Source: Eumeta japonica
Taxonomy: Eukaryota; Arthropoda; Insecta; Lepidoptera; Psychidae
Assembly: GCA_005406025.1 (NCBI GenBank)
Contig: BGZK01000284.1
Span: 310,001-374,000 of the forward strand
Direction of reading: 5' to 3'
DNA: 64,000 nt
The translations under genes and the position numbers were made by a program. Under the pieces are notes generated by a model that made no database searches, had not been told where the DNA came from, and worked only from the letters and a program-made list of their open reading frames with translations. Below, in pieces: positions 48,003 to 61,200 of this stretch. Numbering within the stretch: position 1 is the first letter of the stretch; each line of letters begins with the position of its first letter.

Positions 48003-48354
48003 CGTGATAATGTCACAAGAAAACATTGATGAAAAATTGCACTATTTTATGAATCGGATTGAATTATTATCACTGAATTATCATTATTTTGTATAATACA
48101 AAAGAGTTAATTGAAAATGTCAATGTGTTCGATAAATTAATATTTATTCGCACTCATTAATTCAAATATTTTTCTACTAAAATTATACAGCAAAAAGATA
48201 GATGCGTCACAAGCCGAACGCTTAGGCCGATCGTGGCTCTCTATCGCCCGTTCCGCGCTCTCGCTCGCACGCTCGGCTCAGGCGGAACGCGACATTGAGT
48301 CATGCTTTTTCGTGCATGCAGCCGGCGTTCATCGATTTATAAGACGTTATCACG
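48003..48354 (+). mobile_element. 352-bp MITE with CGTGATAA(C/T)GTC ends (copy 1)
   Basis: The copy starts CGTGATAATGTC and ends GACGTTATCACG, a 12-bp inverted terminal repeat with one mismatch. The first half is AT-rich. The second half (about 48200-48340) is GC-rich with TGCGTCACAAGCCGAACGCT, GCGCTCTCGCTCGCACGCTC and CAGCCGGCGTTCATCGATTT. It aligns end to end with the reverse complement of 56911-57261. No transposase is encoded and no clear target-site duplication is seen. Confidence 0.8.
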
Positions 48355-49605
48355 TCAAAAACTTTCTTTTGGTCTTATTTTTTTTAGACCATAAACTGAA
48401 ACTGTAGGGACAAAAACAAGTTAATAAATAACGGGCACCCTACTCCACTTAATGCAGAAATTTTCAGTGGACATTATTTCTGTTTTGCTATAAATTACTT
48501 TTTTCAGATCGACGTCGTAGATATTGAAATTGAACAATTTTAAATGTAAGGGCTAAAAGGAAAATTCAATGAGATCAATCAACTAATCAACAAAAAACAT
48601 AAGTTCATCTTCTAAGATGTTCGTTAAGAGCAGTTTTTCAAGTAAAACTTTTTAAGGCGCAACTTTAGAGTTACTGATGATATTGAAATAACGTTCAGTA
48701 AGATCTTTATGCATTTATACAATTCTGCATTTATGACATTAATTACTGTCAAACCACATATTGACGAATTCCAAATGACCATTATTAGTAGAGGATGACT
48801 TCAGACGTAACCCATAATACGCCAGTTAATAATTATTTTGTTAATAACCAATATCTATTCGCCGCAGCTCAATGTTGATGAACAAATTGAGAATGAATTT
48901 CATCAATTTCATATCGAGCGATCCAATGATTCAATAATAATTCCAATCATGGTCTACAGTATTAGCTTCTAATGTGACTTATTTAATTTCACTTAAGTTA
49001 CAATATCTTTCACAGTACCAAAAAAAAGGTGTATTTCAACGGCAATTAAAGGTCACGCGCATTCATAGTTTTCTATATTGCTTTTTCTATTCTCTAACGT
49101 GTTTTGTAATGTACAAAATTACAGAGCTTTTGAAAAATTGGAGAAGTTCTTTTATTTTGTAAGCCACTAGTGCTAGAAGGCGCCACAACTCTCCAGGAAT
49201 AAGTATTATGCCAATAGGCATAAACTGAGAATCTCCCCAAAGTTTTCTAAGCTAAGTTACCAACAGTAAGTTTTATATTAAGTTTCACCGTATTTATCAT
49301 GATTAAGACGATGTCCAACAAAACGGAGATTTGTTGGACATCGTGGACTCTATATCTGTGGATTTGTGGATTGTGGATTCACAATTCACAAATGTGGATA
49401 TGGAACATAGTTTTTTTTAAATCTCAAATCTTGCACATGAAATAGTCATAGTGGCCCCAGTAAAAACGTAGATTGTGTATTATATCTGTGTAGAAGCTGA
49501 GACCGGGATCGAGAACGGGACTGTAAATGAAACTATAAAAATAAAATAATGCTGCAGTCAAGTAGATAAAGATGCAATTGAGTGGGCAGAAAGTGTAATA
49601 TAAAA
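48355..49605. other. non-coding stretch
   Basis: No gene that I can support. Includes repeats of GGATTGTGG/TGTGGAT type near 49340-49400 and the short purine-rich hexamer run at 49497-49530. Confidence 0.4.
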
Positions 49606-49805
49606 TCTATACATATATAATGAAAATAGGTTGTCTATGTTCGCCAATCACATAAAAACTACTAAATGTATAGACATGGGACTAAGACCATTCGATGCGG
49701 AATGATTTGTAGATGGTTTTAGCTTACTCATTTTTTGAATTCCGTAAATCCTTTGCCATTTTATTTATAATAAAAGTTACCCAGCGAAGCGGGCGGGACA
49801 GCTAG
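49606..49805 (+). mobile_element. 200-bp non-autonomous Helitron
   Basis: The 5' end is TCTATACATATATAAT, directly after an A. The 3' end is CCCAGCGAAGCGGGCGGGACAGCTAG, directly before a T. TC...CTAG between host A and T is the defining Helitron arrangement, and the GC-rich string just before CTAG can form the usual short hairpin. The end sequence is a form I recognise from abundant lepidopteran Helitron families. No Rep/helicase gene, so it depends on helpers. Confidence 0.75.
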
Positions 49806-50519
49806 TGATTAATATAAAATTGTGATTTATGTTATCTATTACAAGGTAACTTAACACAGTTCGTCTCATTTGTGCCCTTTTATTGTGTCCCTTGACAAAC
49901 TAATGAGAAATATCTCGTATTTTAATCACAATATTATATTTTAATTTTGCTTGAAAAGGAAATTTCTGTGGTCTCAAGTTCATTATATAAAATTAAAAAA
50001 TACGTATTGCAGCGGATCGTTTGCGGCACGTTTTTACGCTCCGCTGTGAGATATTTACTCACCTTTGATATTTTTGCACTACTTAATTTCACTAGTGACA
50101 AGTTCCATAGTTCATCCACTCGTCATCAGTGTGGAATCCTTTGTTCTTTTATTTAAAAGCAATGCGCGTGCAGTTGGGCGCTCATCGCTACAACTTCAAG
50201 CGAATAATAAACTTATAAATGAACCGGATAAATGTCGTAGATCCAGCACACAGACCAACTGAAATCTCAAACGGTTCGTAAAGATCTTACATACGTCACC
50301 GTAAACAGCTCACAATCATCTCGTACGCTTACATCTGCTTGTGTTTGCTACCAGCTAACGATGAGAGCGTAGGATTCGGGGAATACGTCGAGAGGTTGTC
50401 TCTAGAGTAATTAAATGGCAACACAAATTTTCATATAAATGTATATTCGATAGTAAATTACACAGCATCAGTAATTATTGATCTTCATATCCTACTATAC
50501 TATTATATATCACATGTGA

Positions 50520-50950
50520 TATGAGGCGACGTTGACAGGCGGTACGCGATCCGGCAACTGATAACGTGCACGATCCGGGTGTGACGCAGGGAGCACGTAC
50601 TTATATTATCAGGCGTGCGGGTGGTAGACGATGGTCGCAGCTACCGAAACAGTTAAACCGCTAGTGGAACAGAGGACGTGAGCAGCAAGCGCGAAAAACG
50701 ACAGACATCGCAGCGTAATAACGCCGGCAGGTGCGTGATGACCCCGAAATCGCCAACAAGAGGTGTGTGGTGACTCCGAAGTCACCTAACAGCGGTTGCG
50801 TGGTAACCTTCTTCTCGTAGCTTTTGATGGTCACTGTACTCATAGGTATATCGGAGTCGGTCTACCGATGACCGTGCTCCGACCAGCGTGATCGTAGCCC
50901 GGCGGCGGTCTTTCAAACAAGCAGGAACTTGACCCGCACGCCTAACGAGA
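50520..50950 (-). other. GC-rich block, possible distal 5' exon or promoter region
   Basis: This block is clearly richer in G+C than its surroundings. On the minus strand it contains a 60-codon ORF (50843-50661) beginning MSTVTIKSYEKKVTTQPLLG, which I do not recognise. It lies about 3.7 kb upstream of the receptor exon in the same orientation, so an upstream exon or CpG-rich promoter of that gene is possible. The 32-bp tandem repeat inside argues equally for simple non-coding sequence. Confidence 0.25.
50731..50808 (+). repeat. 32-bp tandem repeat, 2.4 units
   Basis: Units start at 50731 and 50763, with a partial unit at 50795. The shared pattern is GTGYGTGRTGACYCCGAARTC followed by RCC. The second unit contains the palindrome GTGACTCCGAAGTCAC (one mismatch). 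A 32-base period cannot preserve a reading frame. Confidence 0.7.
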
Positions 50951-53378
50951 CTCAAATACTAAATTATTTATATGTACCTACAATAGTACTCAACGACGTT
51001 TAAATTAACTTTTTACGTCATTGATGTGTGCGTTCATACGATTTTACCTCGGTTTGAAAATTGATGATAATTAAAAAAAATTGTGCAATAATTATAAATT
51101 TATGACAATTTAACAGATGAAAGATCATTAACCACTTTTAATTTATTATTTTTATGTATACAGATTTTCATTAATTAATATTTCCACCAAAATCACAAAC
51201 AAAGGAAAAGTTATATAAAACGTGACAGGTAATATGAGTGTCAAGTTCGACGTTGTCACTATGCGGTTTCAGGAGATAAAAAAAATATGTTTTGATACTG
51301 AAGCTTTTACTACAATCAAAAGTTTTTAATACGGTAAAGTACTCATATAGGTCAAAATATTTGCCCACTTAGTGTTCGTTCTCGAAAAGAAAATCAATCA
51401 TTCCTTTTGCGATACCTACCAGAGATATTCTTTTTTTATTACAATGTTATGCCTATTGTTTTTACATTCACATAAAAAAATATCTATGCTCTTGAGAGAT
51501 ATCATTTATTTGTATAAAAGTTATAAGCGGACTAAGCACAAGTTATACGACTATTACTTACGCTTCAAGTCTGGCGAAGTTAATAAGCGATACAATAATA
51601 TGTACATAGATTCAATAACTTACTAGGATTCGTTCCAAACAGAAGCTTATACACACTTACACGAGAAATGATCGTGTGCCGTGTCGATACAAACTTTGCA
51701 GAATTTCATCTATGACACAATGAGTGGGCGCCGACACTTATTCAGGCTATCCCATTGATCGCTTCATGAAATTTCAACGCTAGCGCAACATTTCAAGTCG
51801 AAGCGACGACTTTCACTGTAAGTGTAACGTCAGAGCGAACTTCAGGCCATTCGTGATCGGCTATCGCTTTCAAATATTTAATTAGTAAAGTTTGGAAGGG
51901 CCCTTATTCATTAAAAGCGCTATGGTGTTTTAGGGTTGGCGACGGCGAGAAAAAGTGTGTGCTCGTTTTGAGTGATTCAACACTTTTTTTTCTTTCGCCA
52001 CAAAAGCCTATTTAGAGAAAGTATCTGTAAAATTAAAATATTCCTGTAATATATATCGGGGCCGTATGTTGCTTATACGTATATTTTCCTGTTTTGGAAA
52101 TACATACAGATCATTCATGCAAGATTTCTTCGTATCTTAAAGAATAAAATGGAAACGATATATTTATTATTGAAAATATTTTAAGCAAAACAAAGTAATG
52201 ATATAAACCATAAAAAGTCAAATTATTTATATTAGAATAAATAACACCATCCGAATGCTGGTTACATATTTACATTTGGCGAAAATCGAAGTATTTGTAA
52301 TTTTCAAATTATTCATTACCTTCTACTTTCATATGTATACATTGCTATTTTCAGGTGAAACTTACCTTTGAATATTTTTTATGATGAAATTTTTAATTTT
52401 AAGTCATCCAATCCTACTGCCAACTATTCTACAGATATTATTCAGGTATTTTTAATTCAATTTAAAAATTTATAAGGTGATTTCACCGTAATCAATTGCC
52501 CGACAACCCTAGCTGTTAGCTATTGAGGAATTTGTTTTAAGCTAAAAATGATCCGGAATTCTGAATATTTTAAAAGGATTTCTGAAATTTAAATTCGCGA
52601 TCATAAAACGTCAACGTTATCCATTGGAGAAGGGCGTCTTTCCTTTGGCAAAAAAGGATCATTAACATTGTACACAATAATAAAATTCCAAATAACTCTC
52701 GTTTAGATACAGAAGAAAGAAAAATATATAATCTCTTCATAGTTTTTATTCTGTTCTTTCTCGTATCATATGATATTTACGAAAAGGTAAAATGAAAACA
52801 CTTTTATCAAAATTTGACTTCTCATATGAGAAATAAAATTTTGCCAGTCAATGCGAACACATTCTTATTCACCCAAAAAAAAAATATATATATAATTAGT
52901 GTTGCCATTAGTGGCAAGAGAAATAACACATTCTCAGTAGCGTTATTAACATTATTTTTAATTAGGGTTAAGCTCATAATATAAGTTCAATACTTATTGG
53001 CAGTGAAGGGAGCAGAGACCGTGACTTTAACTGGATAAGCTTTTCACACAGCTCTTCCACTTTACTACATTTATCAACAGTTTTTTGAAATGCCTCCGAT
53101 TTCTGGTTTTATGTATTTGACCTATTTTAGAATATTATCAATTTGATCTCTACAAGATTTACTAGGGCAACCCTTGGCGACTCTATGATCAAATATAGTA
53201 TTTCTTAAAAATTTATTTTGTCAGTCTACTTTCATTTGTCTTTTTTAGTTGGCCTTACAGCTTCAACTGTACTTTTGGCTACAGCTGTACTTTTTCATCT
53301 CTACTCACCACATCTTTCTTCAAACCACTCTTTCCCATCTTTGTTCCTATTTTTAATATTAATAAGAACAGTATTGCG

Positions 53379-53401
53379 TAAGGTTCTTATTAAGAACCTT
53401 A
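53379..53401. repeat. 23-bp perfect palindrome
   Basis: TAAGGTTCTTA and TAAGAACCTTA flank a single T: two perfect 11-bp arms. Same architecture as 3975-3997 but unrelated sequence. No gene adjacent. Confidence 0.6.
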
Positions 53402-56400
53402 GGTAATACCGGAGAAGTAAGTTTGTGTTAATATATTATGTTTGTTTGGTTACTTTAGTGGTTTTCGGTTGTAGTTTTTAATGTATCTAAGTTTTCCATT
53501 ATTATTTCATGTCAATGATTATCACAGTCTTTCTTGTTAGATTTATTAATCTCTATGAACTTACAATCTACTGCGTTATTCTTATGCCCATTTCCTCTAT
53601 TTTTTTTTGTATTTATATCCCTGTTGAATAGTTTATTTTCGTTGTTATTTTTGCTTTTGTTTTACAAACTGTATTCTATGGTTCCTTTTAATATACTTCA
53701 ATTACATTTTTAGTCGCCAAAATACTTAAGACCTTTCTATTACCATAAAAGTATAATACATTTCTGCAGTCTTGGGTCGAAAAAAACTGGACGTCATTAT
53801 AAATTTCAACCTTTTTTTGTTAGCTTGGTGTTATTTAGTGACATAAAAACTACCTATACGATATATAAATTAATTATGAAAACCATTTACCTACGGTTTA
53901 ATCTACTTAAAAATTTAATCGTGTATTCCATTTTGCATACAGACTCTACTTTTAAAACGGAAATTGAAATCAGAATTGGAATCGAGATTGAGAACAAAAC
54001 CTAACAGAATACTAAGCAGATATGGAATCAGTATAATATTATCGTATAACAAAAAATTTTTGAGTACGCACTTTTGAGTCCGCAAAAGAAAGTCATTTCC
54101 TATTCAGGCCAAAAAATAAATGTTAAGAAAAACTGTAGACAAACGTTTTCAATGTGATATTCAAAGACTACATATTTTCGAGACAAGATCATCAACACAA
54201 ACAATGTAATCGACATTATTTCCCATAAGAAATAATTATAAGTTTCAATATTACATAAGAAAAGAAGTAATTATAATAAAAATTAAATATAAGATAGAAA
54301 ATCTGATGATCGAAATGCAAGAAAGTCCTTTAAATGAATGTACCGCACGTCTAGGTACTTCAAGGGCGGGTCGAGCGTTCGAGTCGAGGGGTCACATAGT
54401 CGATGTTCAGTCAGAACAGGCTCCAATTCTCTTAAAATAATAAGGCGAAGAGCCAGCTCGGGAGGATCATGACCTCCGTGACCCCCCCTAAATTCGCCCC
54501 TGAGGTCCTTACCTACCTAGCCGGATTAATTAGTTCATTCAATTCGAGACCATTCCCGTTTCTGAGCGTCGAGTTTCACAAGACGATTGTTTTTAGATTT
54601 AAGTGTAATCAGAATCGTAATGCGAGAAGGAATATCTCGTCTGGAAACGCCTAAGAGAAACAAAAGTGTATCCGTTCAATATTAGCCCGGTCTAAATAGC
54701 GGCCGGGAGAAAGACTATCGATTACCTGAGAGGTATAATGGAATTTCCTGGGAGTTTTGTGCGGATACTTCTACAGCTGCATGAAAAAAAGAATTAAACG
54801 AATAAGTTCTATTTGGAATCCTTATTCGAGAGTTTTTCCAAAAAAAAATACATGTATATAATACATGAATAAGTGAATAAAAATTGGTGAACGGAATGAG
54901 ATGAAATTAAACGATCATGAATTCATTTTATATTTCCCTTTATAAAACTTTATCGAATTATATTTAAATTCGGTGAAGCAATAGAGAGACGTAAAGATCC
55001 GTATCATCTGGCAATCTGTAGTCTCTGCCTATCCGTCTGGGAAATAGGCGTGAACTTATAATAACAATAATAATAATATCTTTAAATTAGTCACCGTGCA
55101 TCTTTAGAAGATACGTAGGAGATTGCGTGATTACTGAAAACTAACGTTGATTGCTACAGCCACCCACAACCTTCTTCCAAATCGAGGGAATCAACAAGTG
55201 AGCCATTCACACTGAGAGCGGCGGCTTTACGTACAGATAAAGTAATTTAATTTAAAAATTCATTAGCCTATTCCCTTGTAATGAGACACTGAATCTGTTG
55301 TATTGTAATTTGAAAGAAATAAATACTAGGCCATAATGTGTTCTTCTAATAGTTAGAGCGGGATTTTCTAAATTATATTCAGTTTATATAACACAAAAAA
55401 ATCTGAAAACCATTGACCTTGCAGCGAATCTCTTAAGCCTCCTCCTAGTTTCGAGTTCCAGAACATAGTTTTCTATACGTTTTTGTGATTCAAGCTTAAA
55501 ATAGTACAAAGTAATAACATACAAATGTTACGAAACGCTACGAAAGGAGAAATAACATACGAATAGTTATATTTTTTGGACAAGATGTCGTACCATATGA
55601 TGGCAAAAAAACATTTTTTCTCATAACACGATTTTCAAAAATTGGTAAAAGCAATAATATCTCGATTATATATCATACTGTTAGCGGAAAATTGTCTTTA
55701 ATTTGTTTCATCTTTAATGAGACTATAAATGAATGTTGCCCACCGCGAGCAAACATAGAAAAATTTACTTCTACAACTGTCCAAAGTGTCGGGTGGTAAT
55801 TTAGAAGAACTATATCATCGTGAACATGCAAATGGCCACATTGTCTAAGTTAATTCAACTATTCATGAAGTCGTCAAAATACTTATCTCTCAAGCACCAC
55901 ACCCGCACACATAAACCGGATTGTATTTCACCGGACTTAATGACCGGGGTGACCTTTAAGTTGCGCTTAAGTAAACAACATACCAGCTAGATAGATAGCC
56001 GGGTGAACTGACATTAATTCCCGCTAATTATACGGGATGTCTGCCCGGGCCGAAAGTGTCATTGCTAGTTGTGACAAAGCGGGATTGTAACTTCATAGGC
56101 GCCAATTAACTTAACTACGATTTATAAGGTTGGCAAGAATGTTTTAAAGGTTTGTGATGTATATTGAAAGCATTGAAATTATATTACAGTTGAAGGATAC
56201 AAAAACTGTACATCGTTTATTTTAACTATATATAATGTACTTTTGAAATTATTATAGGAGACTTAAAATAAATCGAATAAAGACCAATATGAGAAATAAA
56301 ATATATCTATGTTAAAACATGACCCTAAAATAACAATATTAAAAATTTTTTGCAGGTTACACTCCAGACAGATATACCATCTATTTTAGAGTTCTTTAAA

Positions 56401-56910
56401 ATGTGTTGTTGTCTAAGAAACCACAAGGATCTGTAGAATCTGCGGGGTTTTATAAGAAAAGTCGCGAGAAACGATCCTAAACGATATAACTATCTCATTG
56501 ATTGAATCCTTAACATTTGCTAAATACATATCAGCGCTAGCGTGGACGTATCCTGTTTTTTTTTGGGTCAGGGAGGGCAAATCTGAAATTTCAAACAATA
56601 ATTTCTTTTATAGAAAACAGTAGACGCTCAGGCTGCATACAAAAGCCATATAAGACAGCAGCCTTCCTTGTTCATCTAAGCTATGCCCTTGTGCCCGAGA
56701 TTAATGCATTACATTTTTCTTAATAGATGAACTGTTTTAAAAACGCAATTTTCGTTTCTTTCCATTATTTTCTAGAATCTATAGCAAGTTGAAATACTTT
56801 AAAGATGTCGCTGACCGCATAAAATTTGAGAAGCCTTGCTGCATATTATCTTCAATATCATTGGAGTAGTTCATTATTATTTTTTTAATTACTACAATTA
56901 AAGCTTTTAA

Positions 56911-57261
56911 CGTGATAACGTCTTATAAATCGATGAACGCCGGCTGCACGCACCAAAAAGCATGATTCTTTGTCGCGTTCCGCTTGAGCCGAGCGTGCGA
57001 GCGAGAGCGCGGAACAATAGCGAGGCACGATCGGCCTAAGCGTTCGGCTTGTGACGCATCTATCTCTTTACTGTATAATTTAGGTACAAAAATATATGAA
57101 TTAACGAGTGCAAATAAATATTGATTTATTAAAAACATTGTCATTTTCAATTAACTCTTTCCTTTTATTATACAAAATAATAATAATTCAGTGATAATCA
57201 TTCAATTCGATTAATAAAGGAATGCAATTTTTCATCAATGTTTTCTTACGATGTTATCACG
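56911..57261 (-). mobile_element. 351-bp MITE with CGTGATAACGTC ends (copy 2, inverted)
   Basis: It begins on the plus strand CGTGATAACGTC and ends GATGTTATCACG. Its reverse complement matches 48003-48354 along the full length. The GC-rich core is nearly identical to copy 1, with small differences such as a short deletion near 57016. A 75-codon minus-strand ORF crossing it has no counterpart in copy 1 and is not a gene. Confidence 0.8.
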
Positions 57262-57543
57262 AAAAATTATTTTGATTGAGTACGAGTGTAGTAGAAAGTG
57301 TTTTTGTGATAGCTTTACAAATACTTTGCTAATATCTATTGTAAATTGCTATTTAGATAAAGAATGGACGAATACCCAGTGACGTCATTATTTACTAGCG
57401 CCACATAAAATAATGTTAAACTCCGTTTCGCAAGAAAGAGATGGGATAAAATTTTCGTCATCTCATTGTTTTTTCAATCGTTTTTATTTTGATTTCACTT
57501 TTACACAATTCATTCATCACACCAAGTCAACTTATTTAATTCA

Positions 57544-57747
57544 TTAATAGACATAATATTTTGAATATCGGTAAACTACCCCCTGCTCCCGCCGAAGTTC
57601 AATCAGCCGCGTTAATAACACACGTGCACCGGGGTGAGTGCGTCTAATAGTGTTGTAACCGCGGCGTCCGCGACAAATATCGACTATCGATGGCCGGCTG
57701 ATTAAATGACGTGGTCGACCCACGCACGACGCCTGCGACGCGACCAC
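57544..57747 (-). other. unrecognised GC-rich ORF
   Basis: A 67-codon ORF on the minus strand begins MVASQASCVGRPRHLISRPS and includes RRGYNTIRRTHPGARVLLTR. It lies in a short GC-rich patch. The sequence is Arg-rich and not low-complexity. It could be an exon, an old transposon fragment or chance. I do not recognise it and see no domain. Confidence 0.2.
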
Positions 57748-57997
57748 TCGGAAAGCATGGATTACTTGTCGATGTATTTTTTTTGTTTAGGTATTAGCTT
57801 TTATATCAGTTCCTTATGTTCTATTCTGTTATAGGAATAGAAAAAAGTAAAAAAAATGTAACTGAACTTCTTCGAAACTATCTATATTGAATTTCAGGTA
57901 TCTTACAGTATTTTGATTTCTATGACCTCTAATACATGATTTTATGGATAAGATGATTACTTCAGTTAGTTTTTAGTTTTAATTTAGAGGAGCAAAC

Positions 57998-58265
57998 AAG
58001 CATGCAAGCCATCAAAACCACCGTCCATGGGCACTCGCAGCCCCAGAATAGTCATCAGTGCATTGCCGGCCTTTATGATAGGAATAGAATATGTAGGGCG
58101 GAAGGAGTGGGTTGATTGAGGGGGAAGAATGTGATGGATGGAAGAACAGTGTGGTGAAAGAGTGGGTCACCGAAACTCTCATTCACTGCACGAAATACAA
58201 CAGTAAAAGCTGTTACTTCACATCTGTATTCAGTTAGAGTGTGGTATTTCACCGGTCGAGCCGTT
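57998..58265 (+). repeat. lepidopteran dispersed repeat fragment
   Basis: Contains AAGCATGCAAGCCATCAAAA, then GGGCACTCGCAGCCCCAGAA, GTGCATTGCCGGCCTTTATG, and further on ACGAAATACAACAGTAAAAG and GTGGTATTTCACCGGTCGAG. This series of phrases, in this order, is one I know from many lepidopteran genomic sequences. No coding content. Its element class is not certain to me. Confidence 0.6.
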
Positions 58266-61200
58266 TACTACCTACTCATTTATTTCAATTCTCGTTCAGT
58301 CCTAAGTGAGAATTGTTAAATAAAGTTAATATTCGTTAGGACTTTTGCTACCATTTCAATCTATTATTTATTTGTGTACGTTATGTACACACAGGAACAG
58401 AAAATTAATGGATATGTATCTATGAATATCAAACAATTTAATTTTAATTTACTATAGTTATACAGAAAAAGTTTATTATATATTATTAATTATACTAGCA
58501 GGTGCTTAAGAATATAATTCGTATCCTACAGCCAAACCTGCATTACATTAAAAAAAATTTAGTGAATCTTTACTTATGTTTTGCACCATAATAATCTCTG
58601 TCATCACTGCCAACAAAAATAGAACTTATTTCACAAGAGGTACTCCATTACATCGAACCGACACTTTCAATTTTTGACACTGGCCCGAGGTCTTGGCGCA
58701 GTACCAGACTAACTCTTATTGATTGCGGGTCATTTATTCCATTGCCGGACGCTGTGCAACACGTTTCATAGAGAATTATTGCCCTCGGAAAAATGTTATT
58801 CCGCTCTTCATGCTCTATTTGATATATCTGTAGTTTCCTGAACCGTCATTTTATTCTTTGATCAAAGTACACATAAAGTTGTCCTCAATGATAGACGATG
58901 TTTATAAGATCGTTTTCAAAATGTTTTAAGTTTACCGTTTTGTATTCCAATAAAAAAGTCGATATCTTTTTTGCCACAGCAGATGCTAAAGTAAAATGAA
59001 ACAATGGTAAGTGTTCGGAGCATTAGGTATTAGACAGATATTGTAACGTTCTAATGTCGGCCGTATTTGTTAAATTTGATTTTAGTGTGATGCAAAAAAA
59101 TAGTGTTATTTCAACCTTAGCTTCTGTGTAATCGTCACCATTTCGTATTTAATATTTAGGAACTCCCCACCTATTTCTGTCTGGCCAGTCGACTTAATTC
59201 CCGTGGAAAACTTATTTGTGGAAGTTAATTTTCTGGATTTCAAGTTTCCGGTAGAACACACAAATCCCATTATGGTATCCGTGATTATTTAAACTTACGT
59301 TTTCTTTTAACTTACCATTTGTTTTGCAACGTATATTTTAATCGAACAACTGATATGAATCTTACTGCACGGCATGGGTCTGTCATCATGCCGCGATAAT
59401 TTGTAAGCCTGAAGAAGAGAAGAGCTTATCACAAGCTCTTCTAAATGAAGTGTTTATTCTCGCAATGGTGTATCCATTTGATAACGTTGATCAGATATTT
59501 GCTCCGAAAACTGATGACCATAAGCCTTCTTTGGCTTAAAGGTTTTGAGGCTCTCGCGGAACATGCGTACCGGACGAAAGCTATATAAAGCATGTAAGAC
59601 TAATGTTCCATGCAGACGTGACGCTTCACGCTTTGGTACAGATTGCGCAAACAAAATATTATATGTAGATTGTAAATGGCGAAACTTAGTATCGACGTTA
59701 CGTCAAATCTGATTCCTTATTGGAATAGAACAAACGATGGATACTGACCGAGTCGACGAGTTAATGACGAGCGTAAACCAGATTTAGATCTCGAACGCGG
59801 GAGTCACTGCCGCTCATGAGCGTTTGTATTTCTGGATTGACTTTGATTTGATTGATTTATTGGATGCGAGAGTAAGAGCTACGTAGTTATACATAAATAT
59901 TGTATATTATATTTACATACTTGCATATGTTTAATGTGTTTCGATCTGAAGCCGATCTATGCAGTGTCGGCGCTGAGATGCAATTAGTACATTTACTGGA
60001 TACGCAACCCAATAAATACTTAATGCAATTTATATTTTTTTATAGATCAGAATCAATGTACTGAATGTGCTCACAAATGTACCCAATAAGATTTTAAATG
60101 GGGATAAGTAAGGTTTAGAAAATAAGAATTAAGATTTAAATATGTAAACACATTTTTGTTTTAAGAACTTAAAAATATCTTAACCGGTTGCTTCACAAGA
60201 AAATATCTTCTTAATATTATATGTAAAATATTATGGTTTTTCTATATACTTCACTATTTTTTAATATTTTTCTCTTATTATTAGACGTGTATTTTTCTAA
60301 TTTTTGTAATCTCTTATTAAATGGACCTATTATTGCTAACTTTAGTAAAATATCTCAATTGTTTTAACAAATCATATTTGACAATCAGTATAAACACTAT
60401 CGAAATATTTTTTTAAAGAGCATCCCTTTATCGAGCAGGTGGCCGACTTCCGTTTTAATTGGTAGTGACAGCACTTTTTACTTGTATTTTACAATTCAAG
60501 GTACCCTCGTTGTGCTGAACTGGCAAAGCAAGTTCAATTTTTTGTTTCGATAAAATATAGATAAAATTACAATATTTATCACTTATATCAAATATTAAAT
60601 GTCGAAATTCTGTGCATCTGTTCCAAAATCAATCATACTTTGTGAAAAGTTACTCAACTCCTGCCAGCTAGCCAATCAAAGTTTGCTGAAATTTCATAGC
60701 CTGTTAAAGTGTTTGAATTGGATCTAATTAACTGCTGTTGTGGCGCGAATGCAGCTACCTAAATAAATAACATAAATTAAATAAATAACAACAAACATTT
60801 TTAATGCTGATTTCAAATCTCGTCTCCAGCGACGGCGCACGACAATGATACAGTGGCCGGCCGCAATATAATTGTATAGTGCAGAGTTTGTATCATTCTA
60901 CTACAGACCCACAATCTCCCACTAACCTTATATTTTAGATTAAGGTGCTCGAATCTTAAACCACCCGTCTTGGCTTGGTACTGTTTTGGGACTGTAATAA
61001 CGATACAACCAATGCGGTGATAACTTTTGGAAATCATTACCTATCAACGTGTTTTTGAAACACGGAGAAAACGATTTTTCAACTCAAGCTAAAAGTCAAT
61101 CGGTCAATTCTCCCGTGATTAACATTTGAACCCAGTACCTTCTCGCATTTGAAGGAAGCACCTACAGCACTAGGCGGCCCGCCCTCTGCAGTAGAATGAG

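Larger units (their letters stand above)
49806..56910. other. mostly non-coding stretch
   Basis: No gene that I can support. A GC-rich block at 50520-50950 and a palindrome at 53379-53401 are listed separately. A purine-rich hexamer run lies at 53958-53998. Several 60-84 codon ORFs are not recognisable. Confidence 0.4.

Noticed and set aside
56923..57150. 75-codon minus-strand ORF in the second MITE
   Set aside because: The corresponding frame is not open in the first copy, so it is not conserved coding sequence.
59418..59442. Intrinsic terminator-like hairpin
   Set aside because: Good stem, but no T tract and no bacterial context; this is eukaryotic DNA.
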